From the NCBI GenBank assembly GCA_964645835.1, contig CAZYDG010000052.1, positions 1-64,000 of the forward strand: DNA of 64,000 bases, given 5' to 3'. Shown in pieces: positions 24,262 through 33,843 of the stretch (position 1 is its first letter; each line of letters opens with the position of its first letter). The translations under genes were made by a program, and so were the position numbers. A model generated the notes under the pieces. That model saw only the letters and a program-made list of their open reading frames with translations, searched no databases and was not told where the DNA came from. The DNA is from CAZBME01 sp964645835. Its GTDB lineage: Bacteria > Desulfobacterota > Syntrophia > Syntrophales > UBA8958.

Positions 24262-26559
24262 ATGAGACTTCGTACACAATTCGTAATCACCATGCTTCTG
24301 TTTACCGTCGTCCTGGCCATTATTGCAGCCTCGGCAATCATCACCAATCAATGGGTGGCAAAGGTGAGAGAACAGGATAGAATCGCCGTGGATATCGCCA
24401 GGGGTGCAAGTGAACTCGGCTACTTGTCCAACGAGTATTTGATTTATCATGAGGGCCAGCAACTCCGGCGATGGCAGGATAAGTTGGCTTTGTTTGCCAA
24501 ACAAGTAAGCTCTTTGAATGTGGATAAGCCGGAACAGCAGCAACTTGTCGCGAATATAAAAACAAATCATAACCGGATGAAAGAGGTATTTGCCAGTGTG
24601 ATAGCTTCACAGGAAAGCCGGTCCCGGAAGCAAAATGAAATCATCGATCCGGAGTATCTTCGTGTCTCATGGAGCCGGATGGCAGTCCAGACGCAGGGGC
24701 TGATGTCGGATGCGCTGCATCTGTCACACTTGTTGGATCAGCAGGAGAGCCGTCTGAAGCAGGCACGGGAATTTCTTCTCTATTCCCTTGTGGCTTTGTT
24801 CGGCCTGTTTATTTTCACTAATTATATGCTGACTTATCGCCGCATCCTGAAATCCATTGCAGCGTTGCGGGCCGGAACCGCCGTCATCGGCGCCGGTAAT
24901 CTTGATTTTGCCATCAGTGAAACTGAGGATAATGAAATCGGGGATCTCTACCAAGACTTCAACCGTATGACGACCGATCTGAAAACCATAACCGCATCCA
25001 AAACGGACCTTGAGAGGGAAATTACGGAACGCAAGCGGGTAGCGGAGGAACTGGAACGGCAGCGCAAATGGCTTAGTGTCACCCTGGCGAGCATCGGTGA
25101 CGCAGTGATTGCAACAGATACATCAGGGCGGATCACATTCATCAACCCCATAGCCCAGTCTTTAACCGGCTGGCATGATGAAGAGGCCTTGGGCCAACCT
25201 ATTCAGGGCGTTTTCCGGATCATTAACGAGGCAAGCGGCAAGCCGGGGGAGGATATGGTGGCACGTGTGCTCTCTGAGAAGGCCATTGTCGCCATGGCCA
25301 ATTACACCGCCCTGATCTCCAGAGAGGGACGGCTGATCCCCATTGAGGACAGCGCTGCACCGATCAAGAAAAGCGATGGCAGCGTCATCGGCGTCGTCAT
25401 TGTCTTCCATGACGTGACCGAAAAGCGGAAGACTCAGGATGAGTTGCAAAGAAGCGAAGCAATGCTGCGAACCGTGCTGGAACAAATGCCTTCGGGTGTG
25501 ACCGTCAGAGACGCCATTACGGGTACGCTCATCCTTTCCAACACTCATAGCAAGGAAATCTTAGGGCAACTGGTCGGCACCCCCGGACAATTTGCCGAAT
25601 ACCGGGGTTGCTATCCCGACGGACGTCCATACAAATCAGAAGATTGGCCGCTCAGCCGCTCCATTGCAACCGGCGAAATAGTATACGCGGAAGAGATATG
25701 GTGCGAACGGAACGACGGTACTAATATTATCATAAGCGTCAATTCAGCGCCCGTTCGCGATTCGCAAGGACAAATTGTCATTGGCGTCAGCATTTTTCAA
25801 GACATCACTGAGCGCAAACTGGCGGAAGATCGACTGGCACAACAGGCGGCACAACTTCAGGAACGCTCCGCCCAACTTGAAGAAATCAATAAGGAGTTGG
25901 AGAGTTTCAGCTATTCAGTGTCCCATGATCTCCGTGCTCCGCTTCGCGCTATTGATGGATTTTCACGAATGATACTCAAGCACAAGGGCGCCAACTTTGA
26001 TGAAGATACCCTGAGAAAATTTAATACCATCAGATCGAATGCCCAGCAAATGGGACAGCTTATTGACGATCTGCTTAATCTTTCGCGCCTGGGTAAGCAG
26101 GAAATGGCCCGTGCAAAGCTCAATATGGTTGATCTGGCCAACGAGGTCTGGAACGAGTTGCAGGTGATTAATCCGGACGGGATCATGGAATTGACCGTCG
26201 GTGACATGCCATATGCCTATGGAGACAGGACGCTGCTCAAACAGGTGTATATCAATCTTCTGGGAAATGCCGTGAAGTTCACAAAAAGATCCGTCGTCCC
26301 GACGATTAATGTTGGGGGCTATTCCACCGGACCCGAGAATGTTTATTATGTAAAGGACAATGGCGCCGGTTTTGATATGGCGCATTATGATAAATTATTT
26401 TGTGTGTTTCAGCGTCTGCATTCTACAGACAATTATGAAGGCACGGGCATCGGCCTGGCGATTGTCCAGCGCATTGTCCACCGCCACGGCGGGCGAGTCT
26501 GGGCGGAAGGCGAAGTGGGTAAAGGTGCAACCTTTTATTTGACCCTACCGGGAGAATGA
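24262..26559 (+). CDS. Membrane sensor histidine kinase (HAMP-PAS-PAS-HisKA-HATPase)
   Basis: 765 residues. TM1 about 8-28, a periplasmic helical sensor about 30-170, TM2 about 172-192, HAMP about 190-243, PAS about 270-390, PAS about 400-515 (ending with the usual DITERK), a coiled coil, then HisKA with phosphoacceptor His555 in YSVSHDLRAPLRAIDGFS and a HATPase domain (NLLGNAVKFTK, DNGAGFD, GTGIGLAIVQRIV). The C-terminal half resembles phytochrome-type kinases. There is no receiver domain and no adjacent response regulator, so its partner is elsewhere. Paired with the upstream solute-binding protein, which is a plausible ligand sensor. Confidence 0.92.
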   Translation: MRLRTQFVITMLLFTVVLAIIAASAIITNQWVAKVREQDRIAVDIARGASELGYLSNEYLIYHEGQQLRRWQDKLALFAKQVSSLNVDKPEQQQLVANIKTNHNRMKEVFASVIASQESRSRKQNEIIDPEYLRVSWSRMAVQTQGLMSDALHLSHLLDQQESRLKQAREFLLYSLVALFGLFIFTNYMLTYRRILKSIAALRAGTAVIGAGNLDFAISETEDNEIGDLYQDFNRMTTDLKTITASKTDLEREITERKRVAEELERQRKWLSVTLASIGDAVIATDTSGRITFINPIAQSLTGWHDEEALGQPIQGVFRIINEASGKPGEDMVARVLSEKAIVAMANYTALISREGRLIPIEDSAAPIKKSDGSVIGVVIVFHDVTEKRKTQDELQRSEAMLRTVLEQMPSGVTVRDAITGTLILSNTHSKEILGQLVGTPGQFAEYRGCYPDGRPYKSEDWPLSRSIATGEIVYAEEIWCERNDGTNIIISVNSAPVRDSQGQIVIGVSIFQDITERKLAEDRLAQQAAQLQERSAQLEEINKELESFSYSVSHDLRAPLRAIDGFSRMILKHKGANFDEDTLRKFNTIRSNAQQMGQLIDDLLNLSRLGKQEMARAKLNMVDLANEVWNELQVINPDGIMELTVGDMPYAYGDRTLLKQVYINLLGNAVKFTKRSVVPTINVGGYSTGPENVYYVKDNGAGFDMAHYDKLFCVFQRLHSTDNYEGTGIGLAIVQRIVHRHGGRVWAEGEVGKGATFYLTLPGE

Positions 26560-26606
26560 AAAGGGTCAATTGACAGAAGGTTGCTCTTTATGAAATATGG
26601 AATTTC

Positions 26607-29600
26607 ATGGAGACACCGACCCCACCGAAAAAAATCCTGGCCGCCAAGGCGCAAAGGATTCCACGCATAAGCTACGACGTTAAGCTTCCGATCACAGGCA
26701 GGAAGGATGATATAATCCGCTCCATCCGGGATCACCAAGTGACTATTCTAACTGGTGAGACTGGTTCGGGCAAGACAACGCAGCTCCCCAAGATGTGCCT
26801 GGAGGCAGGCCGGGGACGGACGGGCCTCATCGGTTGCACCCAACCCCGCCGGGTGGCCGCCGTCACCGTGGCGACGCGCCTTGCCGAAGAGCTTGGCGAG
26901 GATATTGGGAGCACGGTCGCCTACAAGATCCGTTTCGATGAGAAAACAGGGCCAAAACCCCTCATCAAGATCATGACGGACGGCATCCTCCTGATCGAAG
27001 CCCAATCGGACCGTCTCCTGCGCCGTTATGACACCATCATCGTGGACGAGGCCCATGAGCGAAGCCTCAATATAGACTTCGTCCTGGGCATTCTCAAATT
27101 GATCCTTCCCAAGCGTCCAGATCTGAAGATCATCATAACATCAGCCACCCTCGATACGGAAAAGTTCTCTACGGCCTTCAATAAAGCCCCCATCATTGAA
27201 GTTTCCGGCCGTATGTATCCCGTCGATGTGAAATGGCAGCCCATGGACCCCGATCTTGAGGAAAGCGGCGAATTTACTTATATCGACGCTGCTGTAGACG
27301 CCGCAACAAGCATTCTCGACCGTCGTGAGCGCGGCGATATGCTTATCTTCATGCCGACAGAACAGGATATATGGGAAACCTGCGAAAGCCTCGAAGGCCG
27401 GCATGGAAAGGACGCCGTAATCCTGCCCCTGTTTGCCAGACTGCCCTGGCATGAACAAAAAAAGGTTTTTCAATCTGCTGCCTTGTCCAAGATCATCGTT
27501 GCCACCAACGTGGCGGAAACATCACTTACTATCCCCAATATCCGCTACGTCATCGACACTGGATTGGCGCGGATTTCCTATTACAATGCCCGGACCCGTA
27601 CGGCAAGTCTGCCTATTCGCCCCATATCCCGTAGCAGCGCCGATCAGCGCATGGGGCGGTGCGGCCGCGTCCGGCATGGCATCTGCATTCGTCTATACAG
27701 CGAAGATGATTATCTGACACGCCCCCTTTATACACCACCGGAGATCCTGCGGTCGAACCTTGCAGGTGTTATCCTTCAGATGCTGTTATTGAAACTGGGA
27801 GACATTTTCGATTTTCCATTCATAGACCAGCCTCAAAGAAAGAACATAGCAGATGCCCTGGACATCCTCCAGGAACTGGGGACCATACAGAAGCCAATCC
27901 GGAGAGACCTCCGGGAAAACGGTCCTCAACCCTTTGTCCTGACGGAACAGGGCCGGGCCATGGCCCGCCTGCCCATCGACCCCAGGGTATCACGCATCAT
28001 CCTGGAAGGCAGCCGCCGGGGCTGCCTGGATGAGGCAGCCGTCATCGCCGCCGCTTTAAGTATCGTAGACCCCCGTGAAAGGCCACAGGACAAAAAAGCT
28101 CAATCCGATCAGATGCACGCACCCTTCAAGGACCTCACATCGGATTTTATGACCCTCCTTCGGATATGGACCAAATTCCACACCAACCTCGACAACCTCA
28201 AAACGCAGAGCAAGATGCGCAAGTTCTGTCACGACCATTTTCTGTCTTACAAGCGCATGCGGGAATGGCGGGACATCTACAAACAGATTACCCAAATCAT
28301 TGAAGAAGGCCCACAGGACATTGCTTCCCGGGAAACCTCCGCTCAACCAACAGAGGATATGAACACCGCGATTCATAAGTCAATTCTCAGTGGCTTTCTC
28401 GGCAATATCGCCCAGAAGAAAGAAAAGAATCTTTATTACGGGGCTAAGGGCCGGGAGCCCATGATCTTCCCCGGCTCGGCCCTCTTCAACCATGGCGGCC
28501 CCTGGATCGTAGCGGCGGAGATGGTGGAGACGTCACGCCTGTATGCACGTATTGCCGCCAATATCGAGCCGGACTGGATTGAAGAAATCGGGAAGGTTTT
28601 TTGCCGTTCAACTTATTCGGACCCGCACTGGGAGAAGAACCGGGAAGACGTCGTGGCCAGCGAGAAGGTAACCCTCTTCGGCCTCACAATCATTCCCAAG
28701 CGGTCCGTCTCCTTCAGCAGGATAAATCCCGAAGAAGCGTCAGCCCTTTTCATCAGGCAAGGTCTCATCCCTGGTGAACTGAAGAGCGCCTTGGCCTTTT
28801 TACGCCATAACCTGGCCCTTGTCAAACGCCTGCAGGACATGGAAAACAAGACCCGTCACCACGATGTGATCGATGAAGAGGCCATTTTTCAGTTTTATGC
28901 AACGCGTCTTCCCGCCATTGCCAATGTGAGCGGCCTGAAGAAATTAATCCATAAAAGGGGCTCCGATCTCTTTCTTCGGATGACCGAAGAGGATATTATC
29001 CTGCAGTCGCCCGATCATGAGATCTTGGCCACTTACCCCGATCAGGCCCTTGTCGACGGGGTTCCCCTCCGTCTGTCCTACCGGTTCGAACCGGGTAAAA
29101 TTCACGACGGCGTGACGATGACAATCCCCTCGGCCCTGCTTCCCGATCTCTCACCTAATGATCTCGACTGGGCAGTTCCCGGCATTCTGAAAGACAAGAT
29201 TCACGGCCTTCTGAAAGGGCTGCCGAAGGAATACCGGAAAAAGCTGCCTCCCCTGCCGTCCCTTTGCGATCTTGTGCTCAAAGAGATGAAGCGGGGCGAC
29301 AACTCGCTCCTGACCAATATGGGGCGATTTATCCACGACCGGTTCGGTATTTCCATCCCCGCCGCCGCATGGCCGACAGATCAACTGCCCGATCACCTGC
29401 GGATGCGCCTGGAGGTCATTGACGAAAAGGCCCATGTCTTGTCCGCAAGCCGCGATATTTCAGCCCTGCAAAAGACCATCCTTACCGGCGAGGAATCATC
29501 AGCTTTTGAAACGGCACGCCGTTTATGGGAGAGAGAAGGATTTACATCATGGGATGTGGACGAAATTCCCGAATCCATCCCTCTGAAGGCGGGGAATATC

Positions 29601-30416
29601 ACCGCAGGATACGCCTTTCCGGCCCTTGAGGCCCATGAGGGTGGAGTAAGACTTCATCTTTTCAAAAACAGATCCGACGCCCTCCGGCACCACCGGGCAG
29701 GAGTTCTGAGGCTTTATGAAATTCTGTATCAGGAAGACCTGCGCCACCTTAAAAAGGCCCTCGCCATTACCGGTAACTGGAAGATATGGGCTCCCGCCTT
29801 CGGCGGCGTCAAGGCCATCGAAAAGAGGCTCTATGAAAAGGTAATGGAGGATCTTTTTTCTGCCTCTGTGCGTACCAGGACCGACTTCGAACGCCATGGC
29901 GGCGAATCCCGCAAAAAAATGCTGATCCGGGCAACCGAAATTATTCGCTTGGCCGCCCCCGTCGTGGAGGCCTATGCCGGAACCGTCGCCGTCCTTGACC
30001 GTCTGGAAAAGGCCAACGCCAAAAGCGTCACGGTCAGGCAGTTTATATCTGATCTTCGGCGCGAGCTTTCTTCCCTGGTACCCATCCCATTTCTCCAGAT
30101 ATACACTGAAGACCGCCTGAACGATGTGATCCGTTATCTCAGGGCTTTGACGATCCGGGCAGAACGGGGTCTTGTCCACCTCGAAAAAGACGCCATCAAG
30201 TGGGCGGAGGTTAAGGTCTATGTGGATAAACTAAAAGATATCCGCAGTGAAGTACATGATGGGTCGTCACCGGACAGGAAGGAGGCCGTGGAGGCTCTGG
30301 CCTGGATGATTGAGGAATTCAAAGTCTCCATATTTGCCCAAGAGTTGAAGACGCCCTACCCCATCTCGAAAAAACGCTTGAACGAAAAGATCACGGACAT
30401 TGAAATGATGGAATAG
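26607..30416 (+). CDS. hrpA: ATP-dependent RNA helicase HrpA
   Basis: DEAH-box helicase of 1269 residues, normal for bacterial HrpA. Walker A GETGSGKT at residues 50-57, DEAH at 147-150, TSATLD near 178, and motif VI QRMGRCGRVRHG. HA2 and OB-type regions follow (DDYLTRPLYTPPEILRSNLA; AALSIVDPRERP; FLGNIAQKKEKNLYYGAKG), then the HrpA-specific C-terminal DUF3418 region ending YPISKKRLNEKI. Acts in RNA remodelling and, in E. coli, rescue of collided ribosomes. Its ribosome site is poor; no better start is visible. It follows the kinase by 47 bases but has no functional link to it. Confidence 0.95.
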   Translation: METPTPPKKILAAKAQRIPRISYDVKLPITGRKDDIIRSIRDHQVTILTGETGSGKTTQLPKMCLEAGRGRTGLIGCTQPRRVAAVTVATRLAEELGEDIGSTVAYKIRFDEKTGPKPLIKIMTDGILLIEAQSDRLLRRYDTIIVDEAHERSLNIDFVLGILKLILPKRPDLKIIITSATLDTEKFSTAFNKAPIIEVSGRMYPVDVKWQPMDPDLEESGEFTYIDAAVDAATSILDRRERGDMLIFMPTEQDIWETCESLEGRHGKDAVILPLFARLPWHEQKKVFQSAALSKIIVATNVAETSLTIPNIRYVIDTGLARISYYNARTRTASLPIRPISRSSADQRMGRCGRVRHGICIRLYSEDDYLTRPLYTPPEILRSNLAGVILQMLLLKLGDIFDFPFIDQPQRKNIADALDILQELGTIQKPIRRDLRENGPQPFVLTEQGRAMARLPIDPRVSRIILEGSRRGCLDEAAVIAAALSIVDPRERPQDKKAQSDQMHAPFKDLTSDFMTLLRIWTKFHTNLDNLKTQSKMRKFCHDHFLSYKRMREWRDIYKQITQIIEEGPQDIASRETSAQPTEDMNTAIHKSILSGFLGNIAQKKEKNLYYGAKGREPMIFPGSALFNHGGPWIVAAEMVETSRLYARIAANIEPDWIEEIGKVFCRSTYSDPHWEKNREDVVASEKVTLFGLTIIPKRSVSFSRINPEEASALFIRQGLIPGELKSALAFLRHNLALVKRLQDMENKTRHHDVIDEEAIFQFYATRLPAIANVSGLKKLIHKRGSDLFLRMTEEDIILQSPDHEILATYPDQALVDGVPLRLSYRFEPGKIHDGVTMTIPSALLPDLSPNDLDWAVPGILKDKIHGLLKGLPKEYRKKLPPLPSLCDLVLKEMKRGDNSLLTNMGRFIHDRFGISIPAAAWPTDQLPDHLRMRLEVIDEKAHVLSASRDISALQKTILTGEESSAFETARRLWEREGFTSWDVDEIPESIPLKAGNITAGYAFPALEAHEGGVRLHLFKNRSDALRHHRAGVLRLYEILYQEDLRHLKKALAITGNWKIWAPAFGGVKAIEKRLYEKVMEDLFSASVRTRTDFERHGGESRKKMLIRATEIIRLAAPVVEAYAGTVAVLDRLEKANAKSVTVRQFISDLRRELSSLVPIPFLQIYTEDRLNDVIRYLRALTIRAERGLVHLEKDAIKWAEVKVYVDKLKDIRSEVHDGSSPDRKEAVEALAWMIEEFKVSIFAQELKTPYPISKKRLNEKITDIEMME

Positions 30417-30755
30417 CAAAGACTTTGGACTCTCAGGATAACGATTGACCTGTTGGCAAATCGGCTTATCTGTAAATATATCGAAGCATTCCCCATGGAA
30501 GATTTCGGAAAGCTACTTTCCGTCGCCATTGCACATGGTAGTCCAGACAGACACATAAGGACTCCATTAGGCTGTTCACTTCTATTAAACTATCCCACAA
30601 CATGATGAGGTTCCACCAGATACGGAGGGCAAACATGTCGTTTTATGCTTCTCCTACACTTGTTCCTATTACCATAAATACATGTTATTATATAGTTAAT
30701 TAATAATTCTGATGCTCATTCATCTGTTGGCAGAGTCTTTGCTCTGGTTACTCAC

Positions 30756-30761
30756 TATAAT
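30756..30761 (+). promoter_or_regulatory. Isolated perfect -10 box
   Basis: TATAAT at 30756-30761 with no good -35 at 16-18 bases. It would start a transcript near 30768, 36 bases before the small frame at 30804. Confidence 0.35.
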
Positions 30762-30803
30762 CAGACAAAAGTATTTTTCTGATAATAAATTGAGGGTAAA
30801 AAA

Positions 30804-30941
30804 ATGACCAGGCAAGAGATTCTAAAAGAAAAAGAAATCATATCATATATGATATTGGAAAAAATTCAAAATGCGCTAAAACCATACCAACTTGATGACT
30901 TGTTGGCACGACAAGCATGGTTAAGTTCAGAAATCAAATGA
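30804..30941 (+). CDS. Possible small protein of 45 residues
   Basis: ATG 30804 to TGA 30941, beginning MTRQEILKEKEIISYMILEK. Supported by GAGGG at 30792-30796 seven bases upstream and a TATAAT at 30756. The product would be a charged, mostly helical peptide with no recognisable family. It is the only credible frame in the 715-base AT-rich gap between hrpA and the VIT gene (30417-31131), in which I see nothing else definite. Confidence 0.4.
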   Translation: MTRQEILKEKEIISYMILEKIQNALKPYQLDDLLARQAWLSSEIK

Positions 30942-31131
30942 GAAAGCAATAACATAAAAATGGCCAGCTTTAATATCAGAGACTTGCGGGCTAGTGATTG
31001 ATATTATCTTTTTATTCTTCGCCTTGGACAGGAGTTTGCTCCAAACAGTTGAAGTCATTGGAAATCAACTGTGATGCCTTCCAATTGTTCTATACCACGC
31101 CGCACATGATAACACCCACGGAGACACAAGT

Positions 31132-31842
31132 ATGAAACACGTTATCCATACGTATCCAGGGGAAATGCACCGAAGCGGGCGTGCAGGCTGGTTACGTGCC
31201 GCCGTGCTCGGGTCAGACGATGCAATCGTATCAACCGCGAGCCTTATGATAGGTGTCACAGCATCATCCGCTTCAATGGAAGTCATCCTGACCGCCGGCG
31301 TAGCGGGTCTTGTTGCAGGATCACTGTCGATGGCTGTTGGTGAATATGTTTCGGTTAGCTCGCAGCGCGATGCAGAACAGGCGGACGTCGAGCGGGAAAA
31401 GCGGGAGCTTACAGGCCATCCACAAGCTGAACTACAGGAACTTGCAAAAATCTATGTGAAGCGAGGCCTTGATGATGATCTCGCGATAAAAGTCGCTGAG
31501 CAACTCAGCACACATGATCGGCTTGGCGCACATATGCTGGATGAGCTCAGGATCGACCAAACATTCCTCTCGCGTCCTATACAAGCTGCTTGGATATCAG
31601 CTGCGAGTTTTGCGTTCTTCGCCTTGGTTCCAATTGTGGCTGTTCTCGTAGCACCAGCGGCTCTTCGCATCTTCGTGATCGCAGCTATCTCGTTGGTGTG
31701 CCTCGCGGCTCTCGGTGCGTTTGGCGGCTATCTCGGCGGCGCACCACTCGGTCGTGCATCGTTGCGCGTCATCCTCGGAGGCACTCTTGCAATGGCTGTG
31801 ACCGCTGTAATCGGTAAAATCCTCGGCGTGTCCATAGGATAA
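31132..31842 (+). CDS. VIT1/CCC1-family membrane transporter (Fe2+/Mn2+)
   Basis: 236 residues. N-terminal RSGRAGWLRAAVLGSDDAIVSTASLMIGVTAS and AGLVAGSLSMAVGEYVSVSSQRDAEQADVEREKREL are diagnostic of the family: the first two helices and the E-rich cytoplasmic metal-binding loop. Residues about 88-150 form the helical cytoplasmic insert, and the C-terminal third has three further helices. Members move ferrous iron or manganese out of the cytoplasm. Its codon use looks slightly different from the aro operon, but not enough to argue for transfer. Single gene. Confidence 0.88.
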   Translation: MKHVIHTYPGEMHRSGRAGWLRAAVLGSDDAIVSTASLMIGVTASSASMEVILTAGVAGLVAGSLSMAVGEYVSVSSQRDAEQADVEREKRELTGHPQAELQELAKIYVKRGLDDDLAIKVAEQLSTHDRLGAHMLDELRIDQTFLSRPIQAAWISAASFAFFALVPIVAVLVAPAALRIFVIAAISLVCLAALGAFGGYLGGAPLGRASLRVILGGTLAMAVTAVIGKILGVSIG

Positions 31843-31960
31843 AAGGATTGCTAGTTTCATTCATCAATTGTCAGAGGATAACGTAACCGAGTCCCTGACC
31901 GACTGGAACAATGAATTTTTATTCATTCGTTTATCTGAAGTTTTAAGATCTTTTTCACCC

Positions 31961-31988
31961 CCCTTGACAACAAAAAAACCATGATTAT
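31961..31988 (+). promoter_or_regulatory. Possible heat-shock (sigma-32-like) promoter of the Hsp20 cluster
   Basis: CCCTTGACA (31961-31969) with CCATGATT starting at 31979 resembles the CTTGAA / CCCCAT pair of sigma-32 promoters, but spacing and matches are loose. TTGACA alone could also serve sigma-70. Confidence 0.3.
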
Positions 31989-32073
31989 TTTTCTGCCAAA
32001 AACATGTAATGCCTCATAATATCAGCATGGTAGGCGGTATATTTATCAATAATAAATAGAGGAGGTTTTTGAT

Positions 32074-32514
32074 ATGTTTGGATCATCTATTGGGAGTTTC
32101 AGAATAGGGCCGTTTAGGGAACTGCAGCGTTTGCAGCGTGATATTAATCGTGCTTTCTCAGGACTTGATCCCTACCTTTCAGTACAGGAATATCCCGTGC
32201 TAAATATATGGGGGAGTTCTGATAACATCATTGTTACGGCCGAATTACCAGGTGTTAACCCCGATAAAATAAATATTGCCGTAGTCAATGATAACCTGAC
32301 TTTGAGCGGATCAAGGGATCCGGAGGTCTTAAAAGAAGATGAGGCAAGTCATAGGAATGAGCGTAATTTCGGCAAGTTTTCAAGAAACATAAATCTTCCA
32401 TTCGGCGTGGATGCAGACAAAGTTGATGCCACTTATGAGAAAGGCATATTAACAATTTTTCTGCCGAGAGCAGAGAAAGAAAAGCCCAGGAAAATAAGCA
32501 TTAAAGCATCGTAG
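32074..32514 (+). CDS. Small heat-shock protein Hsp20, first of three
   Basis: 146 residues: a short N-terminal arm (FRELQRLQRDINRAFSGLD), an alpha-crystallin domain about 45-135 (VLNIWGSSDNIIVTAELPGVNPDKINIAV; GKFSRNINLPFGVDADKVDATYEKGILTIFLPRAEK) and the C-terminal I-x-I motif ISI. ATP-independent holdase chaperone that forms large oligomers. Strong ribosome site GAGGAGG. First gene of a three-gene Hsp20 operon (gaps of 16 and 27 bases). Confidence 0.93.
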   Translation: MFGSSIGSFRIGPFRELQRLQRDINRAFSGLDPYLSVQEYPVLNIWGSSDNIIVTAELPGVNPDKINIAVVNDNLTLSGSRDPEVLKEDEASHRNERNFGKFSRNINLPFGVDADKVDATYEKGILTIFLPRAEKEKPRKISIKAS

Positions 32515-32530
32515 AAAGGAGGTAATCAAT

Positions 32531-32935
32531 ATGTCAACCGAATCAAATGAGATGACTAAACGGGAAGTCCTTAACCCTGTTGAAACGGAAAGGACAAGAA
32601 CACAAAAAGTCTATTCACCGCGAGTGGATATTTATGAGACTAAGGATACCATAGTTCTGATTGCCGATATGCCTGGTATTGACGAAAATACTGTGGATGT
32701 CACACTTGAAAAGAATATTTTGACGATAACGGGCGGTGTTCCGAACCCAAATTATGAAGGGTACTCAATTATTTACTCGGAATATGAAACCGGTGATTAT
32801 CAAAGGGCGTTTACAATTTCTGATGATGTGAATCAAGATAAGATTAACGCTACGGTAAAGAACGGCGTTTTAAAGGTAACCCTGCCTAAAGCAGAAAAAG
32901 TTAAAGCAAAGAAGATTGCTATTAAGGCAGCTTAA
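32531..32935 (+). CDS. Small heat-shock protein Hsp20, second of three
   Basis: 134 residues. Its N-terminal arm is polar and Glu/Thr-rich (STESNEMTKREVLNPVETER) rather than the amphipathic arm of its neighbours. Alpha-crystallin domain: YSPRVDIYETKDTIVLIADMPGIDENTVDVTLEKNILTITGG and FTISDDVNQDKINATVKNGVLKVTLPKAE, with a C-terminal IAI. A different arm normally changes oligomer size or clients, so it may co-assemble with the other two. AAGGAGG ribosome site. Confidence 0.93.
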   Translation: MSTESNEMTKREVLNPVETERTRTQKVYSPRVDIYETKDTIVLIADMPGIDENTVDVTLEKNILTITGGVPNPNYEGYSIIYSEYETGDYQRAFTISDDVNQDKINATVKNGVLKVTLPKAEKVKAKKIAIKAA

Positions 32936-32962
32936 TATCGTTTTAACTGAAAGGAGAAAAAA

Positions 32963-33469
32963 ATGGCTATTAGAGATTTTTTGCCTTCGGTCTGGAAGAA
33001 GGGCGATCTAATTTCGAACAGGACAGAAGACCATCCTCTTTACTCCCTTCAGAAGGAAATGAACAGCATATTTGACAATTTTTTCAGGGGGTTTGATCCG
33101 ATATTTCTCGGAAGAGAATATGACGGTTTTGGAAATTTTTCTCCGTCAATTGATGTTAAAGAGAATAACAACGATGTTATAATCAAGGTGGAACTTCCTG
33201 GAATGGATGAAAAAGATGTAGATGTATCGCTTACTCAAAATATCCTGACAGTCAAGGGGGAAAAGAAGGAAGAAAAAGAAGATAAAAACAAGGATTTTTA
33301 TCGTATGGAAAGACGATATGGCTCTTTCAGTCGTTCCATACCACTTCCGACAGGAATAAAGTCGGAGAAGGCTGAGGCGGTATTCAAGAAAGGCGTCTTA
33401 ACGATAACCGTCCCAAAATCGGATGAAGCCAAATCGAAAGTGAAGAAGATTGAGGTAAAAACACAATAA
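32963..33469 (+). CDS. Small heat-shock protein Hsp20, third of three
   Basis: 168 residues, the longest of the set. N-terminal arm LYSLQKEMNSIFDNFFRGFD, alpha-crystallin domain (FSPSIDVKENNNDVIIKVELPGMDEKDVDVSLTQNILTVKGE; a Lys/Glu-rich loop; FSRSIPLPTGIKSEKAEAVFKKGVLTITVPKS) and a C-terminal IEV. Typical of the Hsp20 class in anaerobic proteobacteria. Last gene of the operon; a hairpin follows at 33496-33521. Confidence 0.93.
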   Translation: MAIRDFLPSVWKKGDLISNRTEDHPLYSLQKEMNSIFDNFFRGFDPIFLGREYDGFGNFSPSIDVKENNNDVIIKVELPGMDEKDVDVSLTQNILTVKGEKKEEKEDKNKDFYRMERRYGSFSRSIPLPTGIKSEKAEAVFKKGVLTITVPKSDEAKSKVKKIEVKTQ

Positions 33470-33843
33470 CTTATAAATTTCCGAACGGATCGTATTCCTG
33501 CCGTTCTCAGGAGCGGCAGGAGTACTGTTGTCGTTTCCGAAAGCTCAATAGTAAGAGTCTTTGGTACCGGAGAGATTGTTTCAGAAATTATACCAGAGAT
33601 TTGGCTGCTATTACGTTATAGTCTACACATGGAAGGTCATTATTCTGAACGCACCAATGACCGTTGAACAGTTATCAGCAAGGATAAATAGATTTGACCA
33701 ATTATCCATGAGATGGAGGATAAGAACCTAAAGACATATTACCATAACGCCCAGATTGGCAGCATTCCAAAGGCCGTTGCTAACCGAATGACAATATCCC
33801 GTTAAGTCACTTTCGGCAAAGAGTCATGATCTACTGGAAGACG
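33470..33843. other. Intergenic region after the Hsp20 operon
   Basis: 374 bases without a credible gene; apart from the hairpin at 33496-33521 I see no organised feature. It separates convergent transcription units. Confidence 0.5.
33496..33521 (+). terminator. Hairpin downstream of the Hsp20 operon
   Basis: TCCTGCCG (33496-33503) pairs with CGGCAGGA (33514-33521) around a 10-base loop. There is no strong T-run after it, so it is a weak terminator candidate or an RNA-stabilising stem. Confidence 0.4.

Noticed and set aside
29080..29100. GGTTCGAA-like tRNA T-loop sequence
   Set aside because: Inside hrpA with no acceptor or anticodon stem around it.
29547..30179. 210-codon frame antisense to hrpA
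   Set aside because: A shadow of strong codon bias in hrpA; no ribosome site or known motifs.
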